64,000 bases of DNA from Thermohalobaculum sp039028795 (lineage in GTDB: Bacteria; Pseudomonadota; Alphaproteobacteria; Rhodobacterales; Rhodobacteraceae). Both the position numbers and the translations under genes were made by a program. Under the pieces are notes generated by a model, which worked only from the letters and a program-made list of their open reading frames with translations, did not search any database and was not told the DNA's origin. Shown in pieces: positions 1-8,801 of this stretch (positions are counted from its first letter, which is position 1; each line of letters starts with the position of its first letter). The stretch spans positions 1 to 64,000 of the forward strand of contig JBCCHJ010000004.1 of NCBI GenBank assembly GCA_039028795.1, given 5' to 3'.

Positions 1-107
1 CGCCTTCATAAGATCCGGCGAGGCCGCTCATGGCGCAGAGATTTTGCTCAGATCTAAGGTGCCGGGAACGTACGTCGTGCAAAAGTCCTTCTTTGAAGAC
101 AAAACAG

Positions 108-147
108 GAGGGCTTGGCTAGCGGAACGAACGCCCACCCAAGCCCTC
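108..147 (-). terminator. Rho-independent terminator behind the HlyD gene
   Basis: A perfect 10-bp inverted repeat (GAGGGCTTGG at 108-117, CCAAGCCCTC at 138-147) with a 20-base loop lies about 20 bases beyond the HlyD stop codon. Read on the minus strand the stem is followed by CTGTTTTGTCTTC, and on the plus strand by TTAGGTTTTTT, so it could stop transcription in both directions. No gene is visible in bases 1-107. Confidence 0.75.
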
Positions 148-167
148 TTAGGTTTTTTGCTCCTCCT

Positions 168-1535
168 CTACTCAATAAACGTTCGTTTCAGGCGCTCGCG
201 CAACGGGGCCGTTAGATAGCTGAGCGCTGACCGCTCGCCCGTGTTAACAAAAAGCCCGACTGGCATTCCTGGCACGAGATCAAGCGCCGCTACTTGGGTC
301 GGCTGGCTATCATCCATTGCGACCTTGACGATGAAATACTCTTCGCCGGTACGGTCATCCTCCAGACTGTCCGCGGAGATCTGAGCGATCGTACCAATTG
401 CCTCCGGGATTTCTTCTTGCTCGAAAGCCGTCAGTCGAACCCGTGCCATCTGGCCAATCTCGAGGCGTTCAATATCGGTTGTTTTCACCCGAGCCTCGAC
501 GACCAGATCCTCACCGTCCGGTACGATCTCCAGAATGGCCTGTCCCGGACGGATCACACCGCCAGTGGTGAAAACCGCCAGATTTACGATCTGACCACTG
601 ACAGGTGCCTTCACCTCGGTCCGGTTTCGTCGCTCGATCGCACCCGATAGTTGTGGGCCGATCTCGGCAAGCTGGGCCTCGATGCGCGCAAGCTCGGTCG
701 TTATTGCCTCTGCGCGAAGTCGCTTTTGGCTGACCAATGTCAGCTTTAGCTGATCAATCTCGTTTTCCGCACGCGCCTGCGCTGTCTTCAGCGAAGCATC
801 AGCTCCCCGCAGACGTTCGATTTCGGCATTGATTGCGCTGACACGGTTTCCCGTCACCAGGCCTTTAACGAACAGTGCCTCAAGCCCTTCCAATTCTTCT
901 TTCGAAATGGTCGATTGGCGCGTGTTGGAGTCCCTCTGTTCTTGCAGGCCCGCAATTTCCTGGCGCAGGCTTGCCATGCGCTGATTGAGAATTTGCTGCT
1001 CGGTCCGGCGGGCGCGGAGCTCCGTGTCGAAGAGCTCCTTTTGTGTCACGTATGATGCATACCAATGCGCTTGGGTCAGCTTGCCGTCCAACAGCATATC
1101 TATATCAGGGACCGGGAATGTCTTTGCATTTTCGACCTGAGCTAACAGCCGGGCACGGCGCACGATAAGCTCTCCGGCTTGACTGCTCAGCACATCGAGG
1201 GTGACGTCGATCTCCGTCGCGTCGAGACGCAGCAACGTTTGCCCTTGGAGGACCGTATCGCCATCTGCGACCAGAAGCGCCCGAACGATACCACCATCGA
1301 AATGCTGGACGCTCTTGCGGTTTCCTTCAACCACTAAGGAGGCATCAGCGAAGATCGCTCCATCCAGTTTTGCGCGATAGGCCCAATAGATGGACCCACC
1401 GATGAATATGGTCAGGCAGAGCAGTCCGAGAAAAACGAAGCGGGTGATCCCCATTCCTTTCTCGAAGGACCGTGGGCTTTGGTGGTTGCCGGGCAATATT
1501 TCTTGTCGGTTACGATCGATTGGTAGCATTGTCAT
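168..1535 (-). CDS. HlyD-family membrane fusion protein of a type I secretion system
   Basis: The 455-residue protein bridges an inner-membrane ABC exporter and an outer-membrane TolC-type channel. A short cytoplasmic N-terminus is followed by one membrane segment (about residues 30-52), a first lipoyl-like half (about 75-105, with the family motif HFDGGIV), a long Gln/Glu/Arg-rich coiled coil (about 110-295), the second lipoyl half and a beta-barrel C-terminus. Length is normal for the PrtE/HlyD group. Its ATG lies inside the end of the exporter gene (ATGA overlap, 1532-1535), so the two are translationally coupled. No outer-membrane TolC gene is in the window, so that component must be supplied from elsewhere. 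Confidence 0.93.
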   Translation of the reverse strand: MTMLPIDRNRQEILPGNHQSPRSFEKGMGITRFVFLGLLCLTIFIGGSIYWAYRAKLDGAIFADASLVVEGNRKSVQHFDGGIVRALLVADGDTVLQGQTLLRLDATEIDVTLDVLSSQAGELIVRRARLLAQVENAKTFPVPDIDMLLDGKLTQAHWYASYVTQKELFDTELRARRTEQQILNQRMASLRQEIAGLQEQRDSNTRQSTISKEELEGLEALFVKGLVTGNRVSAINAEIERLRGADASLKTAQARAENEIDQLKLTLVSQKRLRAEAITTELARIEAQLAEIGPQLSGAIERRNRTEVKAPVSGQIVNLAVFTTGGVIRPGQAILEIVPDGEDLVVEARVKTTDIERLEIGQMARVRLTAFEQEEIPEAIGTIAQISADSLEDDRTGEEYFIVKVAMDDSQPTQVAALDLVPGMPVGLFVNTGERSALSYLTAPLRERLKRTFIE

Positions 1536-3277
1536 TGGATCGCCCTTTCAGTGTTCTGATTGGAACGGACAGGATGCGCAGCAGGTGCAGACTTGCGATC
1601 CAACACATTGCGACGCGTTTGTTGAAGCACCTGGTCCTTTTCACCAAACGCGGTTTGGTGGCCTGCGCTCAACATCAGCACTTTATTCACGGCCTGCAGC
1701 GTGCTCGGCCTGTGAGTCATGACTGCCACAATTGCACCGCGGGCAGACGCCGCATGAATGGCGTTTCGCAAGGCGACATCGCCGTCTGTGTCGAGGTCCG
1801 AGTTTGGTTCGTCCAGGACCAGTAGAAACGGATCACCATAAAGCGCCCGGGCCAGTGCAATCCGCTGACGTTGCCCGCCAGACAGGAAGAAGCCATTCCC
1901 GATATCGGTGTTGTAGCCGTCTTCCAGACCTGCAATCAGGTCATGGACGCCTGCGGCAAGGGCCGCCTGTAACACCTTGGTGTCATCGATTTCAGAAGCG
2001 AAGCGTGCGATGTTTTCCCGGATAGTTCCGTCGAACAGCACAACGTCCTGCGGCAAGTAGCCAATGTCCCGTCCCAAGTCCAACGCATCCCATTTCGAGG
2101 TGGCCATGCCATCCAGTTTGATCTCGCCGCGTTGCGGAACCCATACGCCTGCCAGCATCTTGGCAAGCGTGGACTTACCGGATCCACTATGTCCGATCAC
2201 GGCAAGAGTGTCGCCGGCATTCAGTCTGAAGCTGACGCCGGTCAGCGTCGCAGTCTGCGCCAGTGGCGGCGCGGCCTGGCGAATATCGACACTGACGGCC
2301 ATACGCGGCGGCGGTAGTTTTTGGCGTGCAGCTGGTTGGGGGTGATCCTTCGTCAGTGCGTCGATCTTCTTGTAAGAACCACGCGCAGCCAGAAATGTCC
2401 GCCACTGGCCAATCACCTGGTCAATCGGTGCCAATGCACGACCCAAGACAATCGTAGCTGCGATCATGACGCCCGCAGTCGCCTCGCCCGTGATGGCCAG
2501 TGCAGCGCCAAGCCCAAGAATTCCGGATTGTAACGCCATCCGGATCGTTTTGGACGTGATCGAGAATGTCGCATTGCGATCGGCTAGCTGCGTCTTTGCG
2601 CGGTTTGCATGCCGTTGCAGGTACCCCCAGCGACTCGCCAGGTCTCCACCCATACCCATTGCGCGTACCAATTCGGCATTCGTCTCAGAGGTTCTAAACA
2701 GCTCGTCGCTCCGACTGCGTAGCGCTCCAGCATTCTGCATAGGTGCCTGGCTTCGGGCATTGTTGACAAGCGCCAATAGCAGCAGGACTAGTGCCCCGGA
2801 CAACCCGAGCAATCCAAGATATGGGTGCAGTATATAAAGCACCAGCAGGTAGATCGGAATCCAGGGTGCATCGAAAAAGGCAGCCAGCGTGGTGCCGGAA
2901 ACAAAGTCACGAAGTCCGTTGATGTCTTCGACCAGATTATCTCCAGCGGAAGATTGCCCGGTAATCTTGCGCCGCATCGCTGCCTCGAGCACAGGGACGC
3001 CGACTCCCAACTCAAACTTGGCACCTAAGCGGGCGAATATACGCATCCGGATCAGATCTAGAATGCCAACCACAACGAAAACGCCACCAAGCAGAATACT
3101 TAAAGCAATCAGTGTATCGACATTCTGGCTGGTCAGAACACGGTCATAGACCTGCAACATGTAGAGGGGACCGGCCAGCATCAGTACGTTGAGGACAAAG
3201 CTGAAAAGGGCAACGACTGTGAAGCCGCCACGAAGCGATGTCCAGGCTGTGCGGACAGGGGTGGGTTTGCGAAACAT
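1532..3277 (-). CDS. Type I secretion ABC transporter (PrtD/HlyB-type permease-ATPase)
   Basis: A 581-residue fused permease and ATPase that exports an unfolded C-terminal-signal substrate straight across both membranes. Hydrophobic helices occupy about residues 18-170 and 245-285. The ATPase half shows Walker A GHSGSGKST (362-370), the signature LSGGQRQ, and Walker B LLVLDEPNSDLD. It lacks the C39 peptidase domain of bacteriocin exporters, so the substrate is not cleaved at a double-glycine leader. It lies downstream of the RTX protein gene, separated by a hairpin, and overlaps the HlyD gene by 4 bases. The RTX protein is the obvious cargo (inference from order and C-terminal signal). Confidence 0.95.
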   Translation of the reverse strand: MFRKPTPVRTAWTSLRGGFTVVALFSFVLNVLMLAGPLYMLQVYDRVLTSQNVDTLIALSILLGGVFVVVGILDLIRMRIFARLGAKFELGVGVPVLEAAMRRKITGQSSAGDNLVEDINGLRDFVSGTTLAAFFDAPWIPIYLLVLYILHPYLGLLGLSGALVLLLLALVNNARSQAPMQNAGALRSRSDELFRTSETNAELVRAMGMGGDLASRWGYLQRHANRAKTQLADRNATFSITSKTIRMALQSGILGLGAALAITGEATAGVMIAATIVLGRALAPIDQVIGQWRTFLAARGSYKKIDALTKDHPQPAARQKLPPPRMAVSVDIRQAAPPLAQTATLTGVSFRLNAGDTLAVIGHSGSGKSTLAKMLAGVWVPQRGEIKLDGMATSKWDALDLGRDIGYLPQDVVLFDGTIRENIARFASEIDDTKVLQAALAAGVHDLIAGLEDGYNTDIGNGFFLSGGQRQRIALARALYGDPFLLVLDEPNSDLDTDGDVALRNAIHAASARGAIVAVMTHRPSTLQAVNKVLMLSAGHQTAFGEKDQVLQQTRRNVLDRKSAPAAHPVRSNQNTERAIQ

Positions 3278-3311
3278 GGTCCTGAGCTTTCGATTGGGGA
3301 TACGTCAAATC

Positions 3312-3336
3312 GGGGTGGCGGCATCACCGCCACCCC
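3312..3336 (-). terminator. Strong hairpin between RTX substrate gene and exporter gene
   Basis: A perfect 10-bp GC-rich inverted repeat (GGGGTGGCGG and CCGCCACCCC) with a 5-base loop starts 16 bases beyond the RTX gene stop and ends about 34 bases before the exporter ATG. On the minus strand it is followed only by CGATTTGACG, a weak U-run. A leaky terminator or a 3'-end stabiliser would make the secreted protein in excess over its exporter, as is known for other type I secretion operons. Confidence 0.75.
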
Positions 3337-3352
3337 ACTGCGTGGGCCAAGC

Positions 3353-6300
3353 TCAGACCATGAAGTCGTCTTCGCCGAGCTGTTGGGCATCGACCCCGGC
3401 CAGACGCAGGCTACCCGCATCCGACCCGAATGAGATAAGCGCATCCGCGCCGTCCTGCTGAGCCGAGGAGAGAGCCCCCGAAAGGTCAAAGTCTGGGCCG
3501 AAGTCCGAAAGGCGGATCTGATCGACATTGACTGTGAAGTCGGTGAGAACGTCATTGTCGTTCTCGCCGACGACGAAGATGTCCGCGCCTTCACCACCGG
3601 TCAGAATGTCATCACCACCGCGGCCGTCGATAACGTCATCACCATCGCCACCGTTCAGGCTATTAACCTGATCGCTGCCTAAGATAACGTCGGCGTCGTC
3701 CGATCCGACTACGTTCTCGATTGAACTCAGGACATCCGTCTCGACGACGTTGTCGATCACATCCAGACCGACCACACCGGTCCCGGCAGCTTCGGCACTG
3801 ACATCTAGTGTTCCACCAGCATCGACGAGCGTGTCCTGAACGACAGGGCCGTTCTGACCCGCAGGCGCATTGTGCAAGTGGATCGCAGAGACAACACCCG
3901 GGATCGGCGTCTCAAGGTCGTCCTCAGAGAGACCTGATACGCTCAACTCGCTCGAGTAAGTCACTTCGCCAGTAACAAGGTTTTGGGTGATGGTCAGAGA
4001 CCCTTCGCCTGTCGCCTCGCTATCCGAAGTTGGGCCTGGCTCCTGCGCTGCGTCCAGACCACCGCTGAGCTCGATTGTACGGATATCGCCCACTGTAACA
4101 TCACTGTCGAGCAACAACTGTCCGCGGATCTCTCCGCCAATGAAGTCGCTTGTGTGGATGTTGAAGTAGAGATTTCCCGCAATCGCCTGGACGACAAATG
4201 CCGCACCGCCCGCGATGTTGGCACCAAACTGCGATGGGTTCGCAACCGTCGCGTTTGCCACCGAAACGGAGAACCCGGTTTCACGCGTCGCAGTCCCATT
4301 GCCATTGGCGCCCAGGTCGATACTAACGGCAACGTCGAGATCCGAGAAGTCAGCAGTATCAGTGCCGGAGCCGCCATCCAGGAAATCATTGCCCAGGCCA
4401 CCGACCAGGACGTTATCGCCTTCGCCCGCGATCAGGGCATCATCACCAGCGCCACCGTCGATAATCCCGTCAATCTTGCCAAGATCAACAAGGATGTCAT
4501 CACCGGCGCCGAAAAGGACGTTGCCGCTAACCTGACCATTATCGTCGTTCACAAAGGTTACTGAGCCTGCTTCGGCCGCGTCGATGGCATTGACCGTGCC
4601 CGCGATCTCGCCATCGTTGATTATGGCACCCAGCACGTTGACACCGCCATCGATGCGGATACCCGCCGCGACGTCAGAATCCGCTGATCCAGCAATCAGG
4701 CCCTCGTTCTCGATGATGCCAGCGTAACTGGTGCCGTCCGCGTTTGAAAACAATCGCAGACCATCACCGACGGTGTTGCCCGCCTCGGCATCGCCGCGGC
4801 CTTGCAGGACGCCCTGGTTGAACACAGCCGCTGATACGATATCACCATCAACATCGCCGTTCTGAATTGACAGGCCCGAGCCGTTGTTGTGTTCGCCGGC
4901 ATCGACAACGCCGCTTTCTGTGTTGGTGAACGTGTATCCGTCAGCAGTGCCGTCGACATACACGGTGCCATTGCGCTGGTCACCAGTTCCAAGGATCAAG
5001 CCCTCGTTCACAACCTCCAGGCTTTCGCCGTCAATGTTCACTGCCCGGCTGTCCGAACTGACAGTGCCGCGGTTGGTAAAGGAACCTCCGGTATGGTCGC
5101 CGGTCCCGAAGTAAACACCGTTTTGCACACCGGCAATCAGGCCGCCTTCTTCGTTTGTCAGCTCACCCTGAAAGTTGACGTTGTTGACAACACGAACACC
5201 CGCAACGGTACCGTTGGCGCCTTCCGACAGGATTTGGCCAGAGTTGGTGATCGTGGCGTCAGTTGTTCCGACATTGCCGACATTACCGACCCGAACGCCG
5301 TCACCTGCTGCATTGGTGCCTGCAGCGGCATTACCGCGGCCCTGGATCGTTCCGGCATTGTCCAGCGCGAAGGTGTTTGCGCCATCTTCAGCACCACCGA
5401 TTTCAGCACCGAAGCCAGAGCCGGTGTTGCCTTCACCGGCATCGATGGTGCCAGTGATCAGGTTCGATACCGAGAAGTCATCAGCAGTGCCATCGGCGTA
5501 GACCGTGCCATTGCGCTGATTGCCCTGGCCAAGGATGTCCCCCGCGTTGAGCAGGTTCACACCTGTGCCATCGATGTTAACCGCGCGGCTGCCGGACTGA
5601 ATCGTGCCGAAGTTCTGCACGTCCAGGTCATGTTCGGCGTCACCGATATATAGGCCATTCTGCGGACCTTCGATCACACCGGTAGATGTGTTCAAGATCC
5701 GGCCTTGTGCAGCAACACCGTCAGCAAACCGGATACCGGCTGCCGTTCCTTGCGTGCTTTCGGTCGAGATCAGACCGCTGCTTACGATATCAGTTTCAGA
5801 GACAGCGCCTTCAGCACCATCGTCAAATCGGATACCGTCACCGGCAAGACCGGTATCTGCCGCCGCCTGGCCGCGGCCCTGAATGGTTGCACCAAAACCG
5901 TTGAAGATGGTGTTCGAGACAACATCCCCCACTTCGTCACCAACCTGCAGCGAGATCCCAGCACCTTGGTTCCCGTCGCCCGCGTCGATTGTGCCACCGG
6001 AAAAGTTGCTGATCGAGATGTCTTCAGCGGTGCTATTTGTATAGATGGTGCCGTTGCGCTGATCACCAGTTCCTAGGATGTCACCGAAGTTACGCACTGA
6101 CACATCGGCGCCCTGAATGTTGACGGCGCGGCTGTCGGACGAAATCACGCCGCCGCGGAAGTTGTCGAGGTTTCCAGAGGACCCGGCACCCGAAAAGCTG
6201 ACGCCATTGAAGTCTCCGACGATCTCGCCAAAATTGCGGATATCCGCACTTCCGGTAACGTCGACGCCAGTGGCCAGTGCATCAGGGCCATTGTTCGCCT

Positions 6301-6562
6301 CGATCCTGCCAGTGCGGAAGTTGAAGACATCGACGTCGTCAGCTTCCACTGCGACGGCAGAAGCGGCGTTGTTGGTCGTGATCTCGCCAAAGTTCAGCAG
6401 ACGAGAAAGATCATCATCCAGCACGAACGCAGGGGTGTTATCGACCACGGTGTTCGTAAAGAATCCATTGACAAGTGTTTGGCCTTCGCGGGCGGTCTCT
6501 TGAGACAGTGTTGATGTCTGCAAAAGCCGGGCTCGGAGGCTTTCAAGTAGTTCGAAGAACAT
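3353..6562 (-). CDS. Secreted RTX protein with three long repeats and a CHRD segment
   Basis: Start chosen at the ATG at 6562 because GGAG lies 6 bases upstream; a longer frame to 6661 has no such site. The 1069-residue, very acidic, Cys-free protein begins with a short FFELLESLRARLL helix, then carries three units of about 181 residues, each with SRAVNI, QRNGT(V/I)Y, an acidic IDAG-type turn and QGRG motifs (coding copies near 6.13, 5.58 and 5.04 kb). Next come RTX nonapeptides (GGAGDDALI, GGLGNDFLDGG), a segment with CHRD features (HTSDFIGGEIRGQL, then SAIHLHNAPAGQNGP), and a second RTX block (GGDGDDVIDGRGGDD) near the C-terminus, which holds the secretion signal. Probable calcium-binding surface or released adhesin; exact role unknown. 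Confidence 0.9.
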   Translation of the reverse strand: MFFELLESLRARLLQTSTLSQETAREGQTLVNGFFTNTVVDNTPAFVLDDDLSRLLNFGEITTNNAASAVAVEADDVDVFNFRTGRIEANNGPDALATGVDVTGSADIRNFGEIVGDFNGVSFSGAGSSGNLDNFRGGVISSDSRAVNIQGADVSVRNFGDILGTGDQRNGTIYTNSTAEDISISNFSGGTIDAGDGNQGAGISLQVGDEVGDVVSNTIFNGFGATIQGRGQAAADTGLAGDGIRFDDGAEGAVSETDIVSSGLISTESTQGTAAGIRFADGVAAQGRILNTSTGVIEGPQNGLYIGDAEHDLDVQNFGTIQSGSRAVNIDGTGVNLLNAGDILGQGNQRNGTVYADGTADDFSVSNLITGTIDAGEGNTGSGFGAEIGGAEDGANTFALDNAGTIQGRGNAAAGTNAAGDGVRVGNVGNVGTTDATITNSGQILSEGANGTVAGVRVVNNVNFQGELTNEEGGLIAGVQNGVYFGTGDHTGGSFTNRGTVSSDSRAVNIDGESLEVVNEGLILGTGDQRNGTVYVDGTADGYTFTNTESGVVDAGEHNNGSGLSIQNGDVDGDIVSAAVFNQGVLQGRGDAEAGNTVGDGLRLFSNADGTSYAGIIENEGLIAGSADSDVAAGIRIDGGVNVLGAIINDGEIAGTVNAIDAAEAGSVTFVNDDNGQVSGNVLFGAGDDILVDLGKIDGIIDGGAGDDALIAGEGDNVLVGGLGNDFLDGGSGTDTADFSDLDVAVSIDLGANGNGTATRETGFSVSVANATVANPSQFGANIAGGAAFVVQAIAGNLYFNIHTSDFIGGEIRGQLLLDSDVTVGDIRTIELSGGLDAAQEPGPTSDSEATGEGSLTITQNLVTGEVTYSSELSVSGLSEDDLETPIPGVVSAIHLHNAPAGQNGPVVQDTLVDAGGTLDVSAEAAGTGVVGLDVIDNVVETDVLSSIENVVGSDDADVILGSDQVNSLNGGDGDDVIDGRGGDDILTGGEGADIFVVGENDNDVLTDFTVNVDQIRLSDFGPDFDLSGALSSAQQDGADALISFGSDAGSLRLAGVDAQQLGEDDFMV

Positions 6563-6675
6563 TTTGATCTCCACAGGGTTGAGGTTCGTTTCAGAAGCCG
6601 TTTGGCGTGCTGGCCTCTGTTGCGGCGACCTATGGAACGGCGTGAAGCGTCTGAAATACATTGTAGGAATAGGGG

Positions 6676-6710
6676 CTATAAGCAGTGCTTATAGTCACGC
6701 GGTACGTGAC
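6676..6710. promoter_or_regulatory. Two adjacent palindromes upstream of the RTX operon
   Basis: CTATAAGC-AGT-GCTTATAG (6676-6694) is a perfect 8-bp dyad that also contains a T-N11-A core as used by LysR regulators. It abuts GTCACG-CGGTA-CGTGAC (6694-6710), a 6-bp dyad. They lie 114-148 bases before the RTX ATG, in the 287-base space after the LysR gene. Operator function is inferred; the neighbouring LysR protein is the nearest candidate to bind. Confidence 0.5.
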
Positions 6711-6849
6711 GTTCGATAAGAATATATCAAACGAAATCAGTGCCTTAAGTTTTCGTGCCAATGCACAGAGAATATTCGCGCACGTCCGATGACAAAGATG
6801 TCAGCATGCGTGGGTACTTGAAACTGTTCTGGCCGGAATTCTTCTGCTG

Positions 6850-7866
6850 CTAGGAATCCGTGGAAGTGTGGCCTGCGGCCATATCAGCCACTAGTGCCGC
6901 CAACGCAACTTCGCGATCATCAGCTTCTGATCGGTACGCGACCGTCCCCGGGGGCGGTGTTTTCTGAATGAAATCCTGCATTCGTTGGACCACCAACGCA
7001 CGGGAATAGTTCGGTCGGCTGATCACGCCAAGTTCGCGCAGATTCCCCTGGTCCAGGAAAGGCAGGAAGGCCAGACCCAGTTTATCCTGCTTGAACTGGT
7101 TCGCAGCGATTGCATTGATGATCGTGCAAGCATCACTCTGGGCGACATAGCGGCAGACGGTCTCAAACCTGGCAGTGCGAACATCTATGCCAAGAGTTTC
7201 AGCCGCCTTTGGATGCTGGTCTGGCAGATCTACTTCCAAATCATATCCAAACGGAACGTCAAAACGGATCAATAATTCACGTGGCACGCTTCGCGCTGTG
7301 ATACCTGGTTCCTCTGCCAACCAATGGTCCGAGCGCACTCCAAGGAAAAGCGGCTCCAACCAAAGCGGTGCGAACTCCATGCGCACGTGAGGGTCATCGC
7401 CAAAGATACGCTGATGGCTCTTTCGGGCTATAAGCGCGACGTCGATCCGCTGCGTTTCGACCAGGCGCGCCAGTTCGACTGGTTTCTCCTCCACCACAAT
7501 TAGACGCATGCCAGGGAACAGTTCAGCCATCATCTCGATGAAGTAGCGTGAAAGATACGCTGCCAGCGTTGGTGTCATACCCAGTCGAAGAGGCGTCGCA
7601 TCGATCTGGCGAAAGTGTTGGGCAATGTCCTCGATCCGGTCAATGATAGCATTCGCTTCGCGTGCTGCATCCGCCAGCTTCGTCCCGAACGCGCTCAGAT
7701 AGACACCATCCTTTCGCCTTTCGAAAATATCGAGTCCGAAGTCGCGCTCCAGCTTCTTTATCTGGCTAGACAAGGCTGGTTGGCTGATATTCAGGACCTC
7801 AGCCGCGCGCGTGAAGTTCCGATACTCAGCCACGGCGACTATGTATTTCAGATCTCGAAGGTTCAC
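6850..7866 (-). CDS. LysR-family transcriptional regulator
   Basis: The start is placed at GTG 7866, giving 338 residues that open with NLRDLKYIVAVAEYRNF, the usual beginning of the winged helix; a longer frame to 7956 adds 30 unlikely residues. The HTH (about residues 1-62) contains RAAEVLNISQPALSSQIKKLE, as in OxyR/LysR proteins, followed by an effector-binding domain. The C-terminal 40 or so residues run past the usual 300-residue length. It is on the same strand as the RTX operon, 287 bases before that operon's start, so control of secretion is possible but unproven. Ligand unknown. Confidence 0.9.
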   Translation of the reverse strand: MNLRDLKYIVAVAEYRNFTRAAEVLNISQPALSSQIKKLERDFGLDIFERRKDGVYLSAFGTKLADAAREANAIIDRIEDIAQHFRQIDATPLRLGMTPTLAAYLSRYFIEMMAELFPGMRLIVVEEKPVELARLVETQRIDVALIARKSHQRIFGDDPHVRMEFAPLWLEPLFLGVRSDHWLAEEPGITARSVPRELLIRFDVPFGYDLEVDLPDQHPKAAETLGIDVRTARFETVCRYVAQSDACTIINAIAANQFKQDKLGLAFLPFLDQGNLRELGVISRPNYSRALVVQRMQDFIQKTPPPGTVAYRSEADDREVALAALVADMAAGHTSTDS

Positions 7867-8403
7867 TCTGCCGGTCTTTGCGTAAGTTTGAAGCCACTGC
7901 GCAAGGAGTAGAGTTATTGAGGCGTGTTGCGCAACAGTGGGGTGTCTTTGCACCAAAGACTGCCGCTTCGGATTTCTTAGACGGATCGGGCCAGCATCGT
8001 CGTTACAGAACCATGTTTGCGCGTATGTTTTACGGCCTGGCAGCGGTCATTCCATGTTGGATGGGCGCCCACGTTTTTTGGCGAATCTGACCGGTCGGAT
8101 GGGCGTTAAACCCATGCTTCAACAAAGTTCTCTGGCAGGTGCCCGGTTGAGTCATCTGATCAACGTGAAAACTTCGATGCAATCAGATCAGAAGAGTTAT
8201 CCACAGTACGGAAAAAGTCGTTTTGAGACAAGGGATTGGCCTGTGGAAATCTTGCGCACACACAGATGTCAGCCGATGTGCGCTCGCACAACATCTGGTG
8301 TTTACGCTTTGTTAACTGCCAAGATACATGCTTTTTACACAAAACGTGGCCATCGAATCCACGTGCGTGTCGAGGCAGAAACCCCTAACGAGAGATGACG
8401 AGT
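7867..8403. other. Long intergenic stretch with a consensus DnaA box
   Basis: No convincing gene is visible in either direction. It holds one perfect DnaA box (TTATCCACA, 8197-8205), a degenerate one (TTTTACACA, about 8333-8341), and nested inverted repeats around TGTGCG-CT-CGCACA (8277-8290) flanked by CAGATGT and ACATCTG. It separates the LysR gene from a small plus-strand ORF. I do not call it an origin; see the findings. Confidence 0.4.
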
Positions 8404-8634
8404 ATGCAGGACAAGAATGTGGATCGACGGCTGGATGACGTTGAGATTCCGCTTAAGAATATCGAGTTCACCATCCAGCAGTATCTGTTGGCGCACGGGT
8501 CCCGTCTGGACACAGAAACGCGCATTCTTTTAGCGGGAATCCGCGACTGTGTCGGCCGGGTTGCAACGTCCCCCGGTGCACACATCAATGCGCCATCGGC
8601 ACGAATTGAAGTGCCGGAGTTAATGGCAGGCTGA
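8404..8634 (+). CDS. Small hypothetical protein
   Basis: A 76-residue reading frame without a recognised domain. It begins MQDKNVDRRLDDVEIPL and has no Cys-rich or hydrophobic stretch; predicted character is soluble and partly helical. An ATG three codons earlier (8395) is also possible, but it sits directly on the GAGAG that would be the ribosome binding site, so the second ATG is preferred. It stands alone between a non-coding stretch and a Tat-exported protein. It could be spurious, since nothing beyond length and a weak ribosome site supports it. Confidence 0.4.
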   Translation: MQDKNVDRRLDDVEIPLKNIEFTIQQYLLAHGSRLDTETRILLAGIRDCVGRVATSPGAHINAPSARIEVPELMAG

Positions 8635-8801
8635 CGCCACCTTTGAACGTGCGTCACAGGTGGTCCTTCTGGCCAGCTAGGGCCTGCGCTGGCGTGGTGC
8701 GAACGCAGACTCTGTTACCAGGCATAACCAAGCATTGATTGGCTTGTGAGCCCGAAACTTGGCAGTCACGGTGCCGAGGATGGATCATGCAGGAGACATC
8801 G

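Noticed and set aside
30..215. 61-codon plus-strand frame at the left end
   Set aside because: It spans the terminator hairpin and has no ribosome site.
4889..5653. 254-codon plus-strand frame opposite the RTX gene
   Set aside because: It is a shadow of the repetitive coding strand; the repeat peptides vary and no start signal or domain supports it.
4900..6150. CRISPR or tandem DNA repeat in the RTX gene
   Set aside because: The 540-base period reflects diverged protein repeats in one open frame; there are no short identical repeats or spacers.
8190..8345. Possible replication origin around the DnaA box
   Set aside because: Only one perfect box, no AT-rich unwinding element and no dnaA, hemE or parAB nearby.
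7937..8398. 153-codon plus-strand frame in the long gap
   Set aside because: No ribosome site, unusual composition and it runs through the palindromes; treated as chance.
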